A stretch of DNA of 54,655 nt. Origin: Corallococcus sicarius (GTDB lineage Bacteria; Myxococcota; Myxococcia; Myxococcales; Myxococcaceae). Numbering within the stretch: position 1 is the stretch's first letter; each line of letters begins with the position of its first letter. Shown here in pieces: positions 26,299 to 35,285 of the stretch. The translations under genes and the position numbers were made by a program. Under the pieces are notes generated by a model. The model was not told the DNA's origin. It was given only the letters and a program-made list of their open reading frames with translations, and did not search any database. Location of the stretch: assembly GCF_003611735.1 (NCBI RefSeq), contig NZ_RAWG01000021.1:1-54655 (forward strand). The letters run 5' to 3'.

Positions 26299-27840
26299 CT
26301 ACCGGGCGGGGGAGGACTGGGAGGACACGGCGGGCGAGGCTTCGGCCGCGGCCCGCACGGTGCCCAGGTGGCGCAGCAGGTGGTCCGCCAGGTCCCTCGC
26401 CTGGGCGCGGATCTCCGGCACGGCGGTGGTCTCCCAGAGGTCGCCCCGGCGCGGCGGGCCCAGGGTGAAGAGGTGCGCGGAGGGCTTGCCGCGCGCGTCC
26501 AGCACCGCGCCGTCCCCGGCCGTGGACAGCCCCATGCCGAGCGAATCCGCGCGGGCCTGTCCCGCCTCCAGCAGGCCGCGCAGGAGCGGCTGGCTGCGGG
26601 GCGAGAGGCTCGACTCCGGACCGGTGCAGTTGATGATGTGGCCCACGCGCAGCACCTGGGCCTCGCGCTGGCCCCGGGGACGCAGGCGGACCGCCACCGC
26701 CTCTGGCTCCAGCTCGAAGCCGAGCACGCGGCCGGCGTGGAGCACCAGCCGCCCTTCGCGTCGCCAGACGTCCAGCGTCTCGCCAATCTCCGGCGCCATG
26801 CGGTGGCGGTGCACCTCCCAGTGCGCGCGCAGGTGGCGCAGGAAGCGCTGGCGCTCCGCGTCCGTGAAGCGCTGCCACAGCAGCGTCGTCACCGGCCGCA
26901 GCGCATCCACCGCCGCGCGCCAGTCCGCGCCCGCGGCCACCTGCGCGTCGACCTCCTGGCGCATCGCGCGCAGCACGTCGCGGATGCGCAGCGTGCTGAA
27001 GGGCACCGCGCCCTCGTCGGTCGGGGACGCGGCGCTCGTCGCCGTCTCCGCGTCGCGGCAGCGGTCCATCTCCCGGCGCACCGAGCGCAACAGTTCGCGG
27101 ATCCGCAGCGGCTCCGCGGCGGCGGGGGCCTTTGCTCCGGACGCGCGGTGCACGTGCGGCAGCAGGCCATGCCGGGACAGCGCATGCACCTGTCCCCGGT
27201 GGCCGCGCTCGCCCAGCGACAGCACCGTGTCCACCATGGTGAGGCCCGTGCCGATGAGCAGCACCGCCTCCTCGGGCCCGATGCCCTCGAGCGCTCCCGG
27301 CGCCCACGGCGAGCGGTGGTAGCGGGGGCTCGCGTACAGCCCGCCGTCGGGGACGCGCAGGTCCGCGGGCAGCGCGTTGCCCAGCGCCAGCACCACGCCG
27401 CGCGCCTCCAGGCTCCCGCCGCTCGCGAGCGACAGCTTCACGCCGTCGGCCGTGTCCACCGCCGCCGTCACGTCGTCGTGCAGTGTCTGGAGTTGGACGC
27501 CCGGGGCCGCCCGCTCCGCAGCCTCCTTCAGCACGGCCTCCAGGTACTGGCCATAGCGGCGGCGCTCGGCGAACGCGGACGGGAGCGTGTCCGGCGCCGT
27601 GGCGCGCAGCCAGCGCAGGAAGTGCTCTGGGTCCTCCACCCATGCGCTCATGCGGCCGGCCGGCACGTTGAGCAGGTGGCGTGCGCTGGTGGTGGAGTAC
27701 GCGACCCCGCGTCCAACGCGCGCTCCCCTCTCCACCAGGGTGACGCGCAGGGGCGAACGGGCGCCGCGCAAGAGACAGGCCGCCAGCAGCGTCCCGCTGG
27801 CACCCGCACCGATGATGATCACATCCTGCTGGGAGTGCAC
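26299..27840 (-). CDS. FAD/NAD(P)-binding protein of the NAD_binding_9 type
   Basis: A 513-residue flavoprotein-like oxidoreductase. Dinucleotide-binding motif IIIGAGASGTLLA begins at residue 7, with LVERGARVGRGVAYST following, the signature of the FAD-NAD(P)-binding family (GxGVAY-type) that includes proteins of siderophore and hydroxylation pathways. A second Rossmann motif is VLLIGTGLTMVDTVL (about 195-210). HIINCTGPE near residue 395 is the third family segment. A helical insert spans about 230-310. Substrate is unknown. The GTG at 27840 is the only start compatible with the Rossmann position; it has no clear ribosome-binding site, and a TACAAT hexamer only six bases upstream suggests a leaderless transcript. 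The gene is alone between two same-strand neighbours. Confidence 0.82.
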   Translation of the reverse strand: MHSQQDVIIIGAGASGTLLAACLLRGARSPLRVTLVERGARVGRGVAYSTTSARHLLNVPAGRMSAWVEDPEHFLRWLRATAPDTLPSAFAERRRYGQYLEAVLKEAAERAAPGVQLQTLHDDVTAAVDTADGVKLSLASGGSLEARGVVLALGNALPADLRVPDGGLYASPRYHRSPWAPGALEGIGPEEAVLLIGTGLTMVDTVLSLGERGHRGQVHALSRHGLLPHVHRASGAKAPAAAEPLRIRELLRSVRREMDRCRDAETATSAASPTDEGAVPFSTLRIRDVLRAMRQEVDAQVAAGADWRAAVDALRPVTTLLWQRFTDAERQRFLRHLRAHWEVHRHRMAPEIGETLDVWRREGRLVLHAGRVLGFELEPEAVAVRLRPRGQREAQVLRVGHIINCTGPESSLSPRSQPLLRGLLEAGQARADSLGMGLSTAGDGAVLDARGKPSAHLFTLGPPRRGDLWETTAVPEIRAQARDLADHLLRHLGTVRAAAEASPAVSSQSSPAR

Positions 27841-27845
27841 CGCAC

Positions 27846-27864
27846 GATTGTAGGGCCGGGCCCT
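27846..27864 (-). promoter_or_regulatory. -10 element for a leaderless FAD-protein transcript, with adjacent palindrome
   Basis: On the minus strand TACAAT (27847-27852) is six bases before the GTG at 27840, so transcription would start at or next to the start codon. Directly upstream AGGGCC-G-GGCCCT (27852-27864) is a 13-bp palindrome overlapping the -10 edge, placed where a repressor could block polymerase. No good -35 is visible. Confidence 0.35.
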
Positions 27865-27973
27865 GCGGATGCCATCCCTTCCGGGTACGAGCGACCTGCA
27901 CTCCTGCTCGTCAGCCGACGCATGCACGCCCCCGTGCCCGCCGTAGGACTTGGAGTCGGGGGCGCCGGGGACT

Positions 27974-28822
27974 TCACGGCGTCCGGGACACCCCAGGCCC
28001 GGCTTGAGCGGTGGCAAGGGCCGGGACGGGAGCGGGCTCGGGCGCCACGGTCAGCCGCTCACCCATGCGCGTGAGGCCCTCGCCGTCGCGGGCCCGGGCG
28101 TGCACGCGCGGGTAGTCTTCGAACGCGGTGCCCAGCCACCGGTCCAACACGACCGTGAAGAGGCCGTAGTGCCCCTGGTAGCGCGCGTGGTGCATCGCGT
28201 GGAACGTGGGGGTGAAGAAGACGCGGCCCCACCGGGACGCCACGAAGCGCTGGGGCAGCCACTCCGTGTTGCCGTGCCCCAGCGCGTTGAGGACGTAGTT
28301 GGTCACCATGTAGGCCAGGATTCCGACCTGCGTGCCCGGCATCAGGTGGAGCGCCGCGAGGTGCAGGCCCAGCCCTCCGCCCATCAGCACCAGCCGCTCC
28401 ACCACGGAGAACGACAGCGCGGTGAGCGGCTCCGTCACCCGCGCCACGTGGTGCTGCGCATGGAAGCGGTAGAAGCGCGGCAGGTGCAAGAGCCGGTGCG
28501 TCGCGTAGAACCAGACCTCGAAGCCCACGAACATCCACGCGTACGTCCAGAGCGCCGTGGACAGGCGGAACGGCGCCAGCAGGGGCCCGGTGTAGTAGCG
28601 CAGTCCTGTGATGAGCACCGCGTCCGTCAGCACCACGCCCGCCGCGGCCCACGCCTCGCTGCGCAGCTGTCCTTGCGCCCACTCCCGCCGGTACACCCGC
28701 AGGCGCTCCGCCACCCGCGTGCGCCACGCCACCCAGCCCAGGGCCACGGTCAAGAGCTTCACCGTCCCGGAGATGACGAGGACCGTCAGGGCCAGCACCG
28801 GGAGGGAGGGGTTCCACGGCAT
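27974..28822 (-). CDS. sterol desaturase / fatty acid hydroxylase family membrane enzyme
   Basis: A 282-residue integral membrane diiron enzyme. The three histidine clusters of the family are present: THRLLHL, FHAQHHVARV and FHAMHHARY, preceded by MFVGFEVWFYA and followed by GHGNTEWLPQRF. Four or five hydrophobic helices frame them (residues about 8-32, 58-80, 95-115, 135-175). Family members hydroxylate or desaturate sterols, carotenoids and lipids with O2; myxobacteria make sterols and carotenoids, but the substrate here is open. GGAG precedes the ATG. The histidine kinase gene upstream ends 25 bases before, so the pair may be one transcript. Confidence 0.88.
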   Translation of the reverse strand: MPWNPSLPVLALTVLVISGTVKLLTVALGWVAWRTRVAERLRVYRREWAQGQLRSEAWAAAGVVLTDAVLITGLRYYTGPLLAPFRLSTALWTYAWMFVGFEVWFYATHRLLHLPRFYRFHAQHHVARVTEPLTALSFSVVERLVLMGGGLGLHLAALHLMPGTQVGILAYMVTNYVLNALGHGNTEWLPQRFVASRWGRVFFTPTFHAMHHARYQGHYGLFTVVLDRWLGTAFEDYPRVHARARDGEGLTRMGERLTVAPEPAPVPALATAQAGPGVSRTP

Positions 28823-28847
28823 GCCAGGGGCTCCTTCAGGTGCTCCG

Positions 28848-29849
<1,002 letters not shown>

Positions 29850-29984
29850 CGCGGCCCGCTCCACCACCCGCGCCCGTCACCGCTCCTCGTGGCGGGGGCG
29901 CGAAGGGCATCCAACACCGCTCCCCCCCGACGGGCAAGGTGCGCGGAGTCGCGCCGCTGTTGATTCGCCAACGCTCGGTGCGAG

Positions 29985-29998
29985 CCCTGGCGCCAGGG
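29985..29998. repeat. 14-bp perfect palindrome upstream of the histidine kinase
   Basis: CCCTGGCGCCAGGG lies in the 270-bp spacer between the NGLST lipoprotein stop and the histidine kinase start, 136 bases before the latter. It could be a regulator site or part of a terminator for the lipoprotein gene. The remainder of the spacer shows no coding sequence I would support and no clear promoter. Confidence 0.3.
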
Positions 29999-30119
29999 GC
30001 TTCAGCGGGATCGGAATTCGGGCGCGCGGTGGGAAACGCCGCACGCCCGGATGCTCGGGCACGGACCTCCGGGGGAAGGCCGTGGGTGCCCGGTGCCTGC
30101 AAGAGGACTCAGGGATGCA

Positions 30120-31106
30120 TCAGCCGCAGGTGCCGCAGTCGGCCTGGCAGCTGTCCGCGGTGAGGCCGGTGCCGCAGTGCTCGGTGAACTGGCAGGTGCC
30201 GTCGCCGCAGCGGTACAGCTCCTGGGGCTGCACACGCGTGGTGAGGGCCGGGTAGGTCTTCCCGTTGTACGTGCACTGCGTGAAGTAGGGCTGGCTGGGG
30301 TCCGCCTTGGTGCAGAACTGCGAGCAGCTGCCCACGTTGGTGATGGGCGCGCAGGAGTCCGCCTTCAGCGTCAGGCCACACGCGCGCGTCGTGCTCTCCG
30401 CCGCGGAGAAGTCGCGGTCCCGGGCCGCGAAGACGCCCTCGGCCGTGAAGAGGTTGCCGAAGAAGCACGCCTCCCGGACGCTGAACGTCGACAGCTCCTG
30501 CGCGGAGTAGGGCAGCGGCGTGCCCGCGGAGGTGCGGCCCAGCACCGACAGCGAGACGTGCAGGCCGAACTTGTTCGCGTGCGCCGCGAGGCACGCGCTC
30601 ACCGCCTGCTGCTCCGCCTCCGTCGCGGGCTGTCCGCCCGCCCAGTTCGGCGCGAGCCCCAGGTTGCCCTGCCACGTGTAGTTCGTCCCGGTGGCCGTGT
30701 GCAGGAAGGTGCGCGTCTGCCCGGCGGGCACCGCGCACTTCACGATGTACGCCATCAGCGTGGGCGCCGTGGCGGAGTTCGTGTTGAACCAGTCGTTGAA
30801 GCCGTTCGTGGACAGCCCGTTCGTGGACAGGCCATTCGTGGACAGCCCGTTCGTGGACAGGCCATTCGTGGACAGCCCGTTCGTGGACAGCCCGTTGTCC
30901 GCCCGCTGCGCCTGATCCACCGCCACCAGCGTCGCGCCGGGAGCATCAGCCTCGGCGTCAGCCTCTTCCGGGGCCGCGCCACCGCAACCCACCAGGGCCA
31001 ACAACGCCCCCGTCAGCAACACCGCCCTCAGGGGTGGGCGTGACGCACTCCGGTTCCACCACTTGCTGCATCCACTTCCAGGCTGAAAAGCAGGGGTGAG
31101 GCGCAT
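30120..31106 (-). CDS. lipoprotein with six NGLST pentapeptide repeats
   Basis: A 328-residue predicted lipoprotein. A long basic leader precedes a hydrophobic segment and lipobox ALVGC (Cys41 from the ATG at 31106, chosen for its GGAG). Next come an acidic Ala/Glu/Asp linker and six perfect NGLST repeats (ending NGFNDWF), then a globular domain of about 210 residues rich in Cys, with paired patterns in AYIVKCAVP, SACLAAH, EACFFGN, RACGLTL, DSCAPI, GSCSQFC and a terminal CGDGTCQFTEHCGTGL...DCGTC cluster. NGLST-type linkers followed by such domains recur in myxobacterial cell-surface lipoproteins; this is from general knowledge. Role unknown. Just upstream lies an AT-rich island with two dyads. 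Confidence 0.8.
   Translation of the reverse strand: MRLTPAFQPGSGCSKWWNRSASRPPLRAVLLTGALLALVGCGGAAPEEADAEADAPGATLVAVDQAQRADNGLSTNGLSTNGLSTNGLSTNGLSTNGLSTNGFNDWFNTNSATAPTLMAYIVKCAVPAGQTRTFLHTATGTNYTWQGNLGLAPNWAGGQPATEAEQQAVSACLAAHANKFGLHVSLSVLGRTSAGTPLPYSAQELSTFSVREACFFGNLFTAEGVFAARDRDFSAAESTTRACGLTLKADSCAPITNVGSCSQFCTKADPSQPYFTQCTYNGKTYPALTTRVQPQELYRCGDGTCQFTEHCGTGLTADSCQADCGTCG
30802..30891 (-). repeat. six tandem 15-bp units coding NGLST
   Basis: Six consecutive 15-bp units with a partial seventh (30892-30896), in frame, each coding Asn-Gly-Leu-Ser-Thr on the minus strand (AACGGGCTGTCCACG type). The units alternate between two versions differing at two bases, so units 2-3 and 4-5 form a higher 30-bp period, which points to duplication of a dimer. 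Slippage would change copy number in multiples of five residues without frameshift. Confidence 0.9.
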
Positions 31107-31206
31107 GTAGGGGCTCCCGCTCAAGGGAAGTCGGACGACCGACCTCCAGAATGTCAGGTAGTCCCGGGATTTACCTAGAAAGGTGCCGGAACTGTCAGAC
31201 AGGGGA

Positions 31207-31225
31207 ATCGTGACGGATTCACGAT
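31207..31225. promoter_or_regulatory. 19-bp dyad ATCGTGA-N5-TCACGAT, operator-like
   Basis: Perfect 7-bp arms with a 5-base spacer, about 100 bases upstream of the NGLST lipoprotein start. Its AT-rich flanks contrast with the surrounding 70%+ GC sequence. The size and symmetry suit a dimeric HTH regulator of the TetR, MarR or CRP kind. No regulator gene is adjacent. Confidence 0.45.
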
Positions 31226-31247
31226 CAGAAAGAAATACGTCACCTTC

Positions 31248-31276
31248 AAAAAATTATGATGTGAGTCCAATTTTTT
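31248..31276. promoter_or_regulatory. AT-rich inverted repeat AAAAAATT-N13-AATTTTTT
   Basis: Perfect 8-bp A/T arms with a 13-base spacer in the middle of an AT-rich island (31190-31280). It lies downstream of the Ser/Thr kinase stop (31371) and upstream of the lipoprotein. It could act as a weak bidirectional terminator, an UP-element/promoter region for the lipoprotein, or a binding site for a nucleoid protein. The whole 264-bp spacer holds no credible gene. Confidence 0.4.
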
Positions 31277-31370
31277 CGCAAGGCGAGGTAGGCCTGTGAA
31301 GGGCTTGGACTTACAGGGAATGCGGGAGTGCGGACGCGGGGGGAGGGGAAGGCACAGCGGGAAAGACAAC

Positions 31371-32759
31371 TCAATGCGGGGGAGGGCTGTCGAGCAACAA
31401 CGAGGCGGGGCGGGTGACGGCGAAGCCACCCGGGTCTCTTACGTTCCAGGTTGCCACATGCGTCACCGGGCCGCCTACCACCTCGGCCTCGTCGGCCTCG
31501 CCGCGTGTCTCCGCCTCACCCTGATGGATGCAGAGGTGGACGCGGGCGTGGGCGGCCTCCGCCAGCCGCTGGGCTTCCGCGTGCAGGTCGCGCAGGGCCT
31601 CCAGCGTGGCGGCGGGGGCGGTGTCGGAGGAGAGGGGCCGCACGCCCAGCAGCGCGGTGCCGGTCTGGAGCGCCAGGAGGAAGCCGTTCGTGCGCAGGCC
31701 CTGCTCCAGCGTGTCCAGCACCACGGCGAGCGCGGCGTAGACGGTGTCGTCGTCCTGGTCGGTGGCGGGCAGCACCACCTCCGCGTGGACGGCGAGCACG
31801 TCGCGCGTCTGGCCCTCCACCTGCCCGGGCTCTTCGGCGGCCTCGCGCAGCGCGGTGAGGAAGGCGCTCACGCTGGGGTAGCGGCGGCTGGCGTCCTTGT
31901 CCAGGCAGCGCAGCACCACCGCGTCCATGCCGGGTGACACCGGGGCGCGGACGCTGGGGCGTGGGGGCGGGGCCTCCAGGTGCATCCGCTCCAGCTCCAG
32001 CCGGTCCTCGGACTGGAACGGGTAGCGGCCGGTGAGCAGCTGGTGCAAGAGGACGCCCAGCGCGTACACGTCCGTGGGCGGCCCGATGCGGCCTCCGCGG
32101 AACTGCTCCGGCGCCATGGCGTGCGCGGTGCCCAGGCGCTGGCCGGCGGTGGTGAGCCCCTCCTGGCCGGGCTCCTGCTGGATGAGCTTGGCGATGCCGA
32201 AGTCGAGCAGCTTCAGCCGGGGCTTCTCCCCCTCCTCCACGACGAGGATGTTGCTGGACTTCAGGTCGCGGTGGACGACGCCCGCGCGGTGCGCTGCCTC
32301 CAGCGCGCCGCAGATGGGCTCCAGGTACGCGAGCGCGCGGGACGCGGACAGCCGCCCGCGCTCCTGCACCACCTGGCTCAGGGTGCGCCCCGACAGCAGC
32401 TCCATGACGTAGTAGGGGCTGCCGTCCGGCATCAGGCCGAAGTCGTACACGTCCACGATGTTGGGGTGGTGGATCTGATTCACCACGCGCGCCTCGCGCA
32501 CGAAGCGCTGGAGCATCTCCCCCTGGTCGGCCAGGTGCGCGTGCAGCACCTTCACCGCGGCCAGCCGCCCCAGGATGCGGTGCTCCGCCTCATAGACGCT
32601 GCCGTGGCCGCCAGCGGCCAGCATCGACTTGAGAACGTACTCGCCCGCGAGCGTGCCCGGGCCGCGCTCGGAACGGATGGGTGTATCGAGCCCCTTGTCC
32701 GTGGCGTTCGCTGCTGCGCGCGCCTGGATGCGGAAGGTGCTCTCGGAGTCCGCCGCCAT
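31371..32759 (-). CDS. Ser/Thr protein kinase with C-terminal degenerate cyclase-like domain
   Basis: A 462-residue cytosolic protein kinase. Residues 41-305 are an Hanks-type kinase: glycine loop AAGGHGSVYEAE, Lys70 (AAVKVL), catalytic HRDLKSSN (Asp165), DFG (Asp186) and APEQ; all key residues are present, so it should be active. The C-terminal 150 residues resemble a class III nucleotide cyclase fold (DTVYAALAVVLDTLEQGL..., then RVHLCIHQGEAE, VVGGPVTHVATW), but metal-binding aspartates are missing, so it is more likely a sensory or docking domain than an enzyme. No membrane segment. The ATG at 32759 is used; an in-frame ATG seven codons upstream is possible. It diverges from an FHA-domain histidine kinase across a palindrome-rich spacer, suggesting a phosphothreonine-FHA link. 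Confidence 0.9.
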   Translation of the reverse strand: MAADSESTFRIQARAAANATDKGLDTPIRSERGPGTLAGEYVLKSMLAAGGHGSVYEAEHRILGRLAAVKVLHAHLADQGEMLQRFVREARVVNQIHHPNIVDVYDFGLMPDGSPYYVMELLSGRTLSQVVQERGRLSASRALAYLEPICGALEAAHRAGVVHRDLKSSNILVVEEGEKPRLKLLDFGIAKLIQQEPGQEGLTTAGQRLGTAHAMAPEQFRGGRIGPPTDVYALGVLLHQLLTGRYPFQSEDRLELERMHLEAPPPRPSVRAPVSPGMDAVVLRCLDKDASRRYPSVSAFLTALREAAEEPGQVEGQTRDVLAVHAEVVLPATDQDDDTVYAALAVVLDTLEQGLRTNGFLLALQTGTALLGVRPLSSDTAPAATLEALRDLHAEAQRLAEAAHARVHLCIHQGEAETRGEADEAEVVGGPVTHVATWNVRDPGGFAVTRPASLLLDSPPPH

Positions 32760-32780
32760 GAATGGGCCGCACCCTACCAT

Positions 32781-32879
32781 CCACCGGGTGGGTCGCGGGG
32801 GGGCCCCCCCGGATGCTCCCCTGCCTGCTCGTTTGCCCGTTCACCAGGAGTCAGCCCTCCCACCCTCCGGGTGGAAGGG
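32781..32879. promoter_or_regulatory. palindrome cluster between divergent kinase genes
   Basis: Three dyads occupy this part of the 258-bp divergent spacer: CCACC-G-GGTGG (32781-32791); a run of seven G then seven C (32797-32810, flanked by C and G to make 16 bp); and CCACCC-TCC-GGGTGG (32860-32874), extended by outer CCCT/AGGG arms with one mismatch pair to 32855-32879. The first and third share the CCACC half-site, consistent with one regulator binding both sides. No promoter hexamers are evident. Confidence 0.45.
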
Positions 32880-33017
32880 GCGTTCATTGGAGGCCGTTGG
32901 GGTATGGTTGCGAACCGGGCCGAGGCTACAGGCCCTCACGGAGCGCGGCGTCATGCACGACAGGCGGCGAGGATGTTGCCGGCCCGAGCGCAGGGGAACG
33001 CCAGGGGGCTGGCATAC

Positions 33018-35285
33018 ATGATGACGTTGTTGGACGAGCTCACGACCTGCGCGGGCCAGTCGGTGACGGCCCCGTCCTCGACCGGGGCGTGCCTCATCCT
33101 CATCAGCACCACGACGCCAGCGGCCATCGGCAAGGCGTACCGGCTGGAGCCGGGCGAGCACGTCATCGGCCGGGGCTCCGAGGCGGAGGTGCGCATCGAC
33201 GACCACGGCGTGTCGCGCAAGCACGCGCGCATCCGCCGCGCCGCCGACGGCACCTGTCACGTCACCGACCTGGAATCCACCAACGGCACGTTCCTCAACG
33301 GCCTGCCCGTGTCCACCGCGGAGCTTCAGGAGGGCGACCGGCTCCAGGTGGGCACCGTCACGGTGTTCCGCTTCTCCCGGCGCGAGGTGCTGGAGCAGCG
33401 CGAGGAGCAGCTGCGCCAGGCGCTGTCCGCGGCGCGCGTGGGCATCTGGGACTGGAACGCGAAGAGCGGGCAGGTGACGTGGAGCGAGCACGTGGACCGG
33501 CTCCTCGGGCTCGCCGTGGGCAAGCTGTCCGGCCGCGCCATGGACCTGGAGGAGGTGGTGCACCCGGCGGACCTGCCCAGGCTTCGCGCGGGGCTGGCCA
33601 CGGCGCTCCAGCAGCGCTCGCAGGTGGACGTGGAGTACCGCATCGAGCCCGCGGGCAGCGGCTACCGCTGGATTTCGTGCAAGGGCGACGTGCTGCTCGA
33701 CGCGTCGGGGCAGCCCGCGCGGGTGACGGGCACGGTGATGGACATCACCGCGCGCAAGCAGGCGGAGCAGGAGCTGCACCGGCAGGCGCTCATCTTCGAG
33801 AGCATCTCCGACGGCGTCGTCATCACGGACCTGGCGGGCGGTGTCATCGACTGGAACACCAGCGCGGAGCGGATGTTCGGCCGCAGCCGCAAGGAGGCCA
33901 TGGGACAGACGCTCTTCAGCGTGCTGCACCCGGGCGAGCCGGACCGGCTGACGGGCGCCATCCTCACCGCGCTGGAGGTGCACGGGCGCTGGTCCGGAGA
34001 GCTGGAGTTCCGGCGCGACGACGGCATGGCGTGCGTCTGCGAGTCGGTGGTGGTGCCGCTGCGCGACGCCGAAGGGCGCATCATCGCCAACATCATGGTG
34101 CACCGCGACCTCTCCGAGCGCCGGCAGCTCCAGGCGCGGCTGGTGGTGGCGGACCGGCTGGCCAGCGTGGGCACGCTGGGCGCGGGCGTGGCGCATGAAA
34201 TCAACAACCCGCTGGCCTACATGCTGGTGAACCTGCACCTCATCCGGGAGGGGCTGGACAAGCTGGAGACGCAGGGCGCGCCCGCGGAGCCGGTGGCGGC
34301 CATCCAGCAGCTCGTGCGCGAGACGACCGAGGGCGCGGAGCGCATCGCCACCATCGTGCGGGACTTGAAGGTCTTCGCGCGCGGCGAGCAGGAGTCGCGG
34401 CCGATGCCGGTGGACGTCCGGCGCTCCGTGGAGCTGGCATGCAAGATGGCGGACAACGTCATCCGTCACCGCGCGCGGCTTGTTACAGAATTTGAACCGG
34501 TGCCCGCGGTGGAGGCGAGCGAGGCGCGGCTGTGCCAGGTGTTCCTCAACCTGCTGCTCAACGCGGCGCAGGCCATTCCGGAGGACCCCACCTCCGTCAC
34601 GGAGCACGAGATCCGCGCCATCATCCGCCATGGCGAGCCCGGCCGGGTGGTGGTGGAGGTGCGCGACACCGGCGTGGGCATGACGCCCGAGGTGCTGGGG
34701 CGCATCTTCGACCCGTTCTTCACCACCAAGGCGGTGGGCGTGGGCACGGGGCTGGGGCTGTCCATCTGCCACGGCATCATCGAATCCATGGGCGGCTCCA
34801 TCCACGCGGAGAGCACGCCGGGGCAGGGCAGCACCTTCCGCGTGGTGCTGCGTTCGGCGCAGCACGAGGCGGACATCTACCCGCGCCTGTCGGCGACGGC
34901 GCAGCCGGGGGCGCGGGCGCGCATCCTGGTGGTGGATGACGAGCCCAACGTGACGGTGGCCCTGCAGCGCTCGCTGGCGACGGAGCACGAGGTGGCCACG
35001 GCCAACAGCGCGCAGGCGGCGCTGCGGCTCGTGAACGAGGGCGGCCGCTTCGACCTCATCCTCTGCGACGTGATGATGCCGGGGATGACGGGCATGGACC
35101 TGTACTTCGAGCTGGGGCGCTCCGTGCCGGAGCAGGCCGGGCGCATGGTGTTCATGACGGGCGGGGCCTTCACGCCGCGCACGGTGTCCTTCCTGCGTGA
35201 CGTGCCCAACCTCAAGCTGAGCAAGCCCCTGGACCTGACGCAGCTGCGGGAATTGGTAGGGCGCTCGGCGGAGGCCGGTCGATGA
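33018..35285 (+). CDS. FHA-PAS-PAS hybrid histidine kinase with C-terminal receiver
   Basis: A 755-residue cytosolic signalling protein. FHA domain about 38-105 (GEHVIGRGSEAEV, VSRKHARI, STNGTFLNG) should bind phosphothreonine. PAS 1 about 125-245 (AARVGIWDWN), PAS 2 about 250-365 (FESISDGVVITDLAG). HisKA with phosphoacceptor His393 (GVAHEINNPLAY), HATPase with NLLLNAAQA, DTGVGMTP, FDPFFTTK and GVGTGLGLS. Receiver about 635-755 with Asp684 (LILCDVMMPGMTG) and Asp pair VVDDEP. A hybrid kinase of this kind would relay to a separate HPt or regulator not seen here. The ATG at 33018 has AGGGGG nine bases upstream; the next codon is also ATG. Its stop overlaps the OPT transporter start (ATGA). The divergent Ser/Thr kinase is a likely upstream partner. 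Confidence 0.9.
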   Translation: MMTLLDELTTCAGQSVTAPSSTGACLILISTTTPAAIGKAYRLEPGEHVIGRGSEAEVRIDDHGVSRKHARIRRAADGTCHVTDLESTNGTFLNGLPVSTAELQEGDRLQVGTVTVFRFSRREVLEQREEQLRQALSAARVGIWDWNAKSGQVTWSEHVDRLLGLAVGKLSGRAMDLEEVVHPADLPRLRAGLATALQQRSQVDVEYRIEPAGSGYRWISCKGDVLLDASGQPARVTGTVMDITARKQAEQELHRQALIFESISDGVVITDLAGGVIDWNTSAERMFGRSRKEAMGQTLFSVLHPGEPDRLTGAILTALEVHGRWSGELEFRRDDGMACVCESVVVPLRDAEGRIIANIMVHRDLSERRQLQARLVVADRLASVGTLGAGVAHEINNPLAYMLVNLHLIREGLDKLETQGAPAEPVAAIQQLVRETTEGAERIATIVRDLKVFARGEQESRPMPVDVRRSVELACKMADNVIRHRARLVTEFEPVPAVEASEARLCQVFLNLLLNAAQAIPEDPTSVTEHEIRAIIRHGEPGRVVVEVRDTGVGMTPEVLGRIFDPFFTTKAVGVGTGLGLSICHGIIESMGGSIHAESTPGQGSTFRVVLRSAQHEADIYPRLSATAQPGARARILVVDDEPNVTVALQRSLATEHEVATANSAQAALRLVNEGGRFDLILCDVMMPGMTGMDLYFELGRSVPEQAGRMVFMTGGAFTPRTVSFLRDVPNLKLSKPLDLTQLRELVGRSAEAGR

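Noticed and set aside
30802..30891. Tandem 15-bp units as a CRISPR array or an origin iteron set
   Set aside because: The units are contiguous with no spacers, in frame, and code a regular pentapeptide in a lipoprotein.
31371..32759. Kinase tail as an active adenylate/guanylate cyclase
   Set aside because: The fold pattern is there (IHQGE, GGPVTHVATW) but the metal-binding Asp residues are missing, so activity is not supported.
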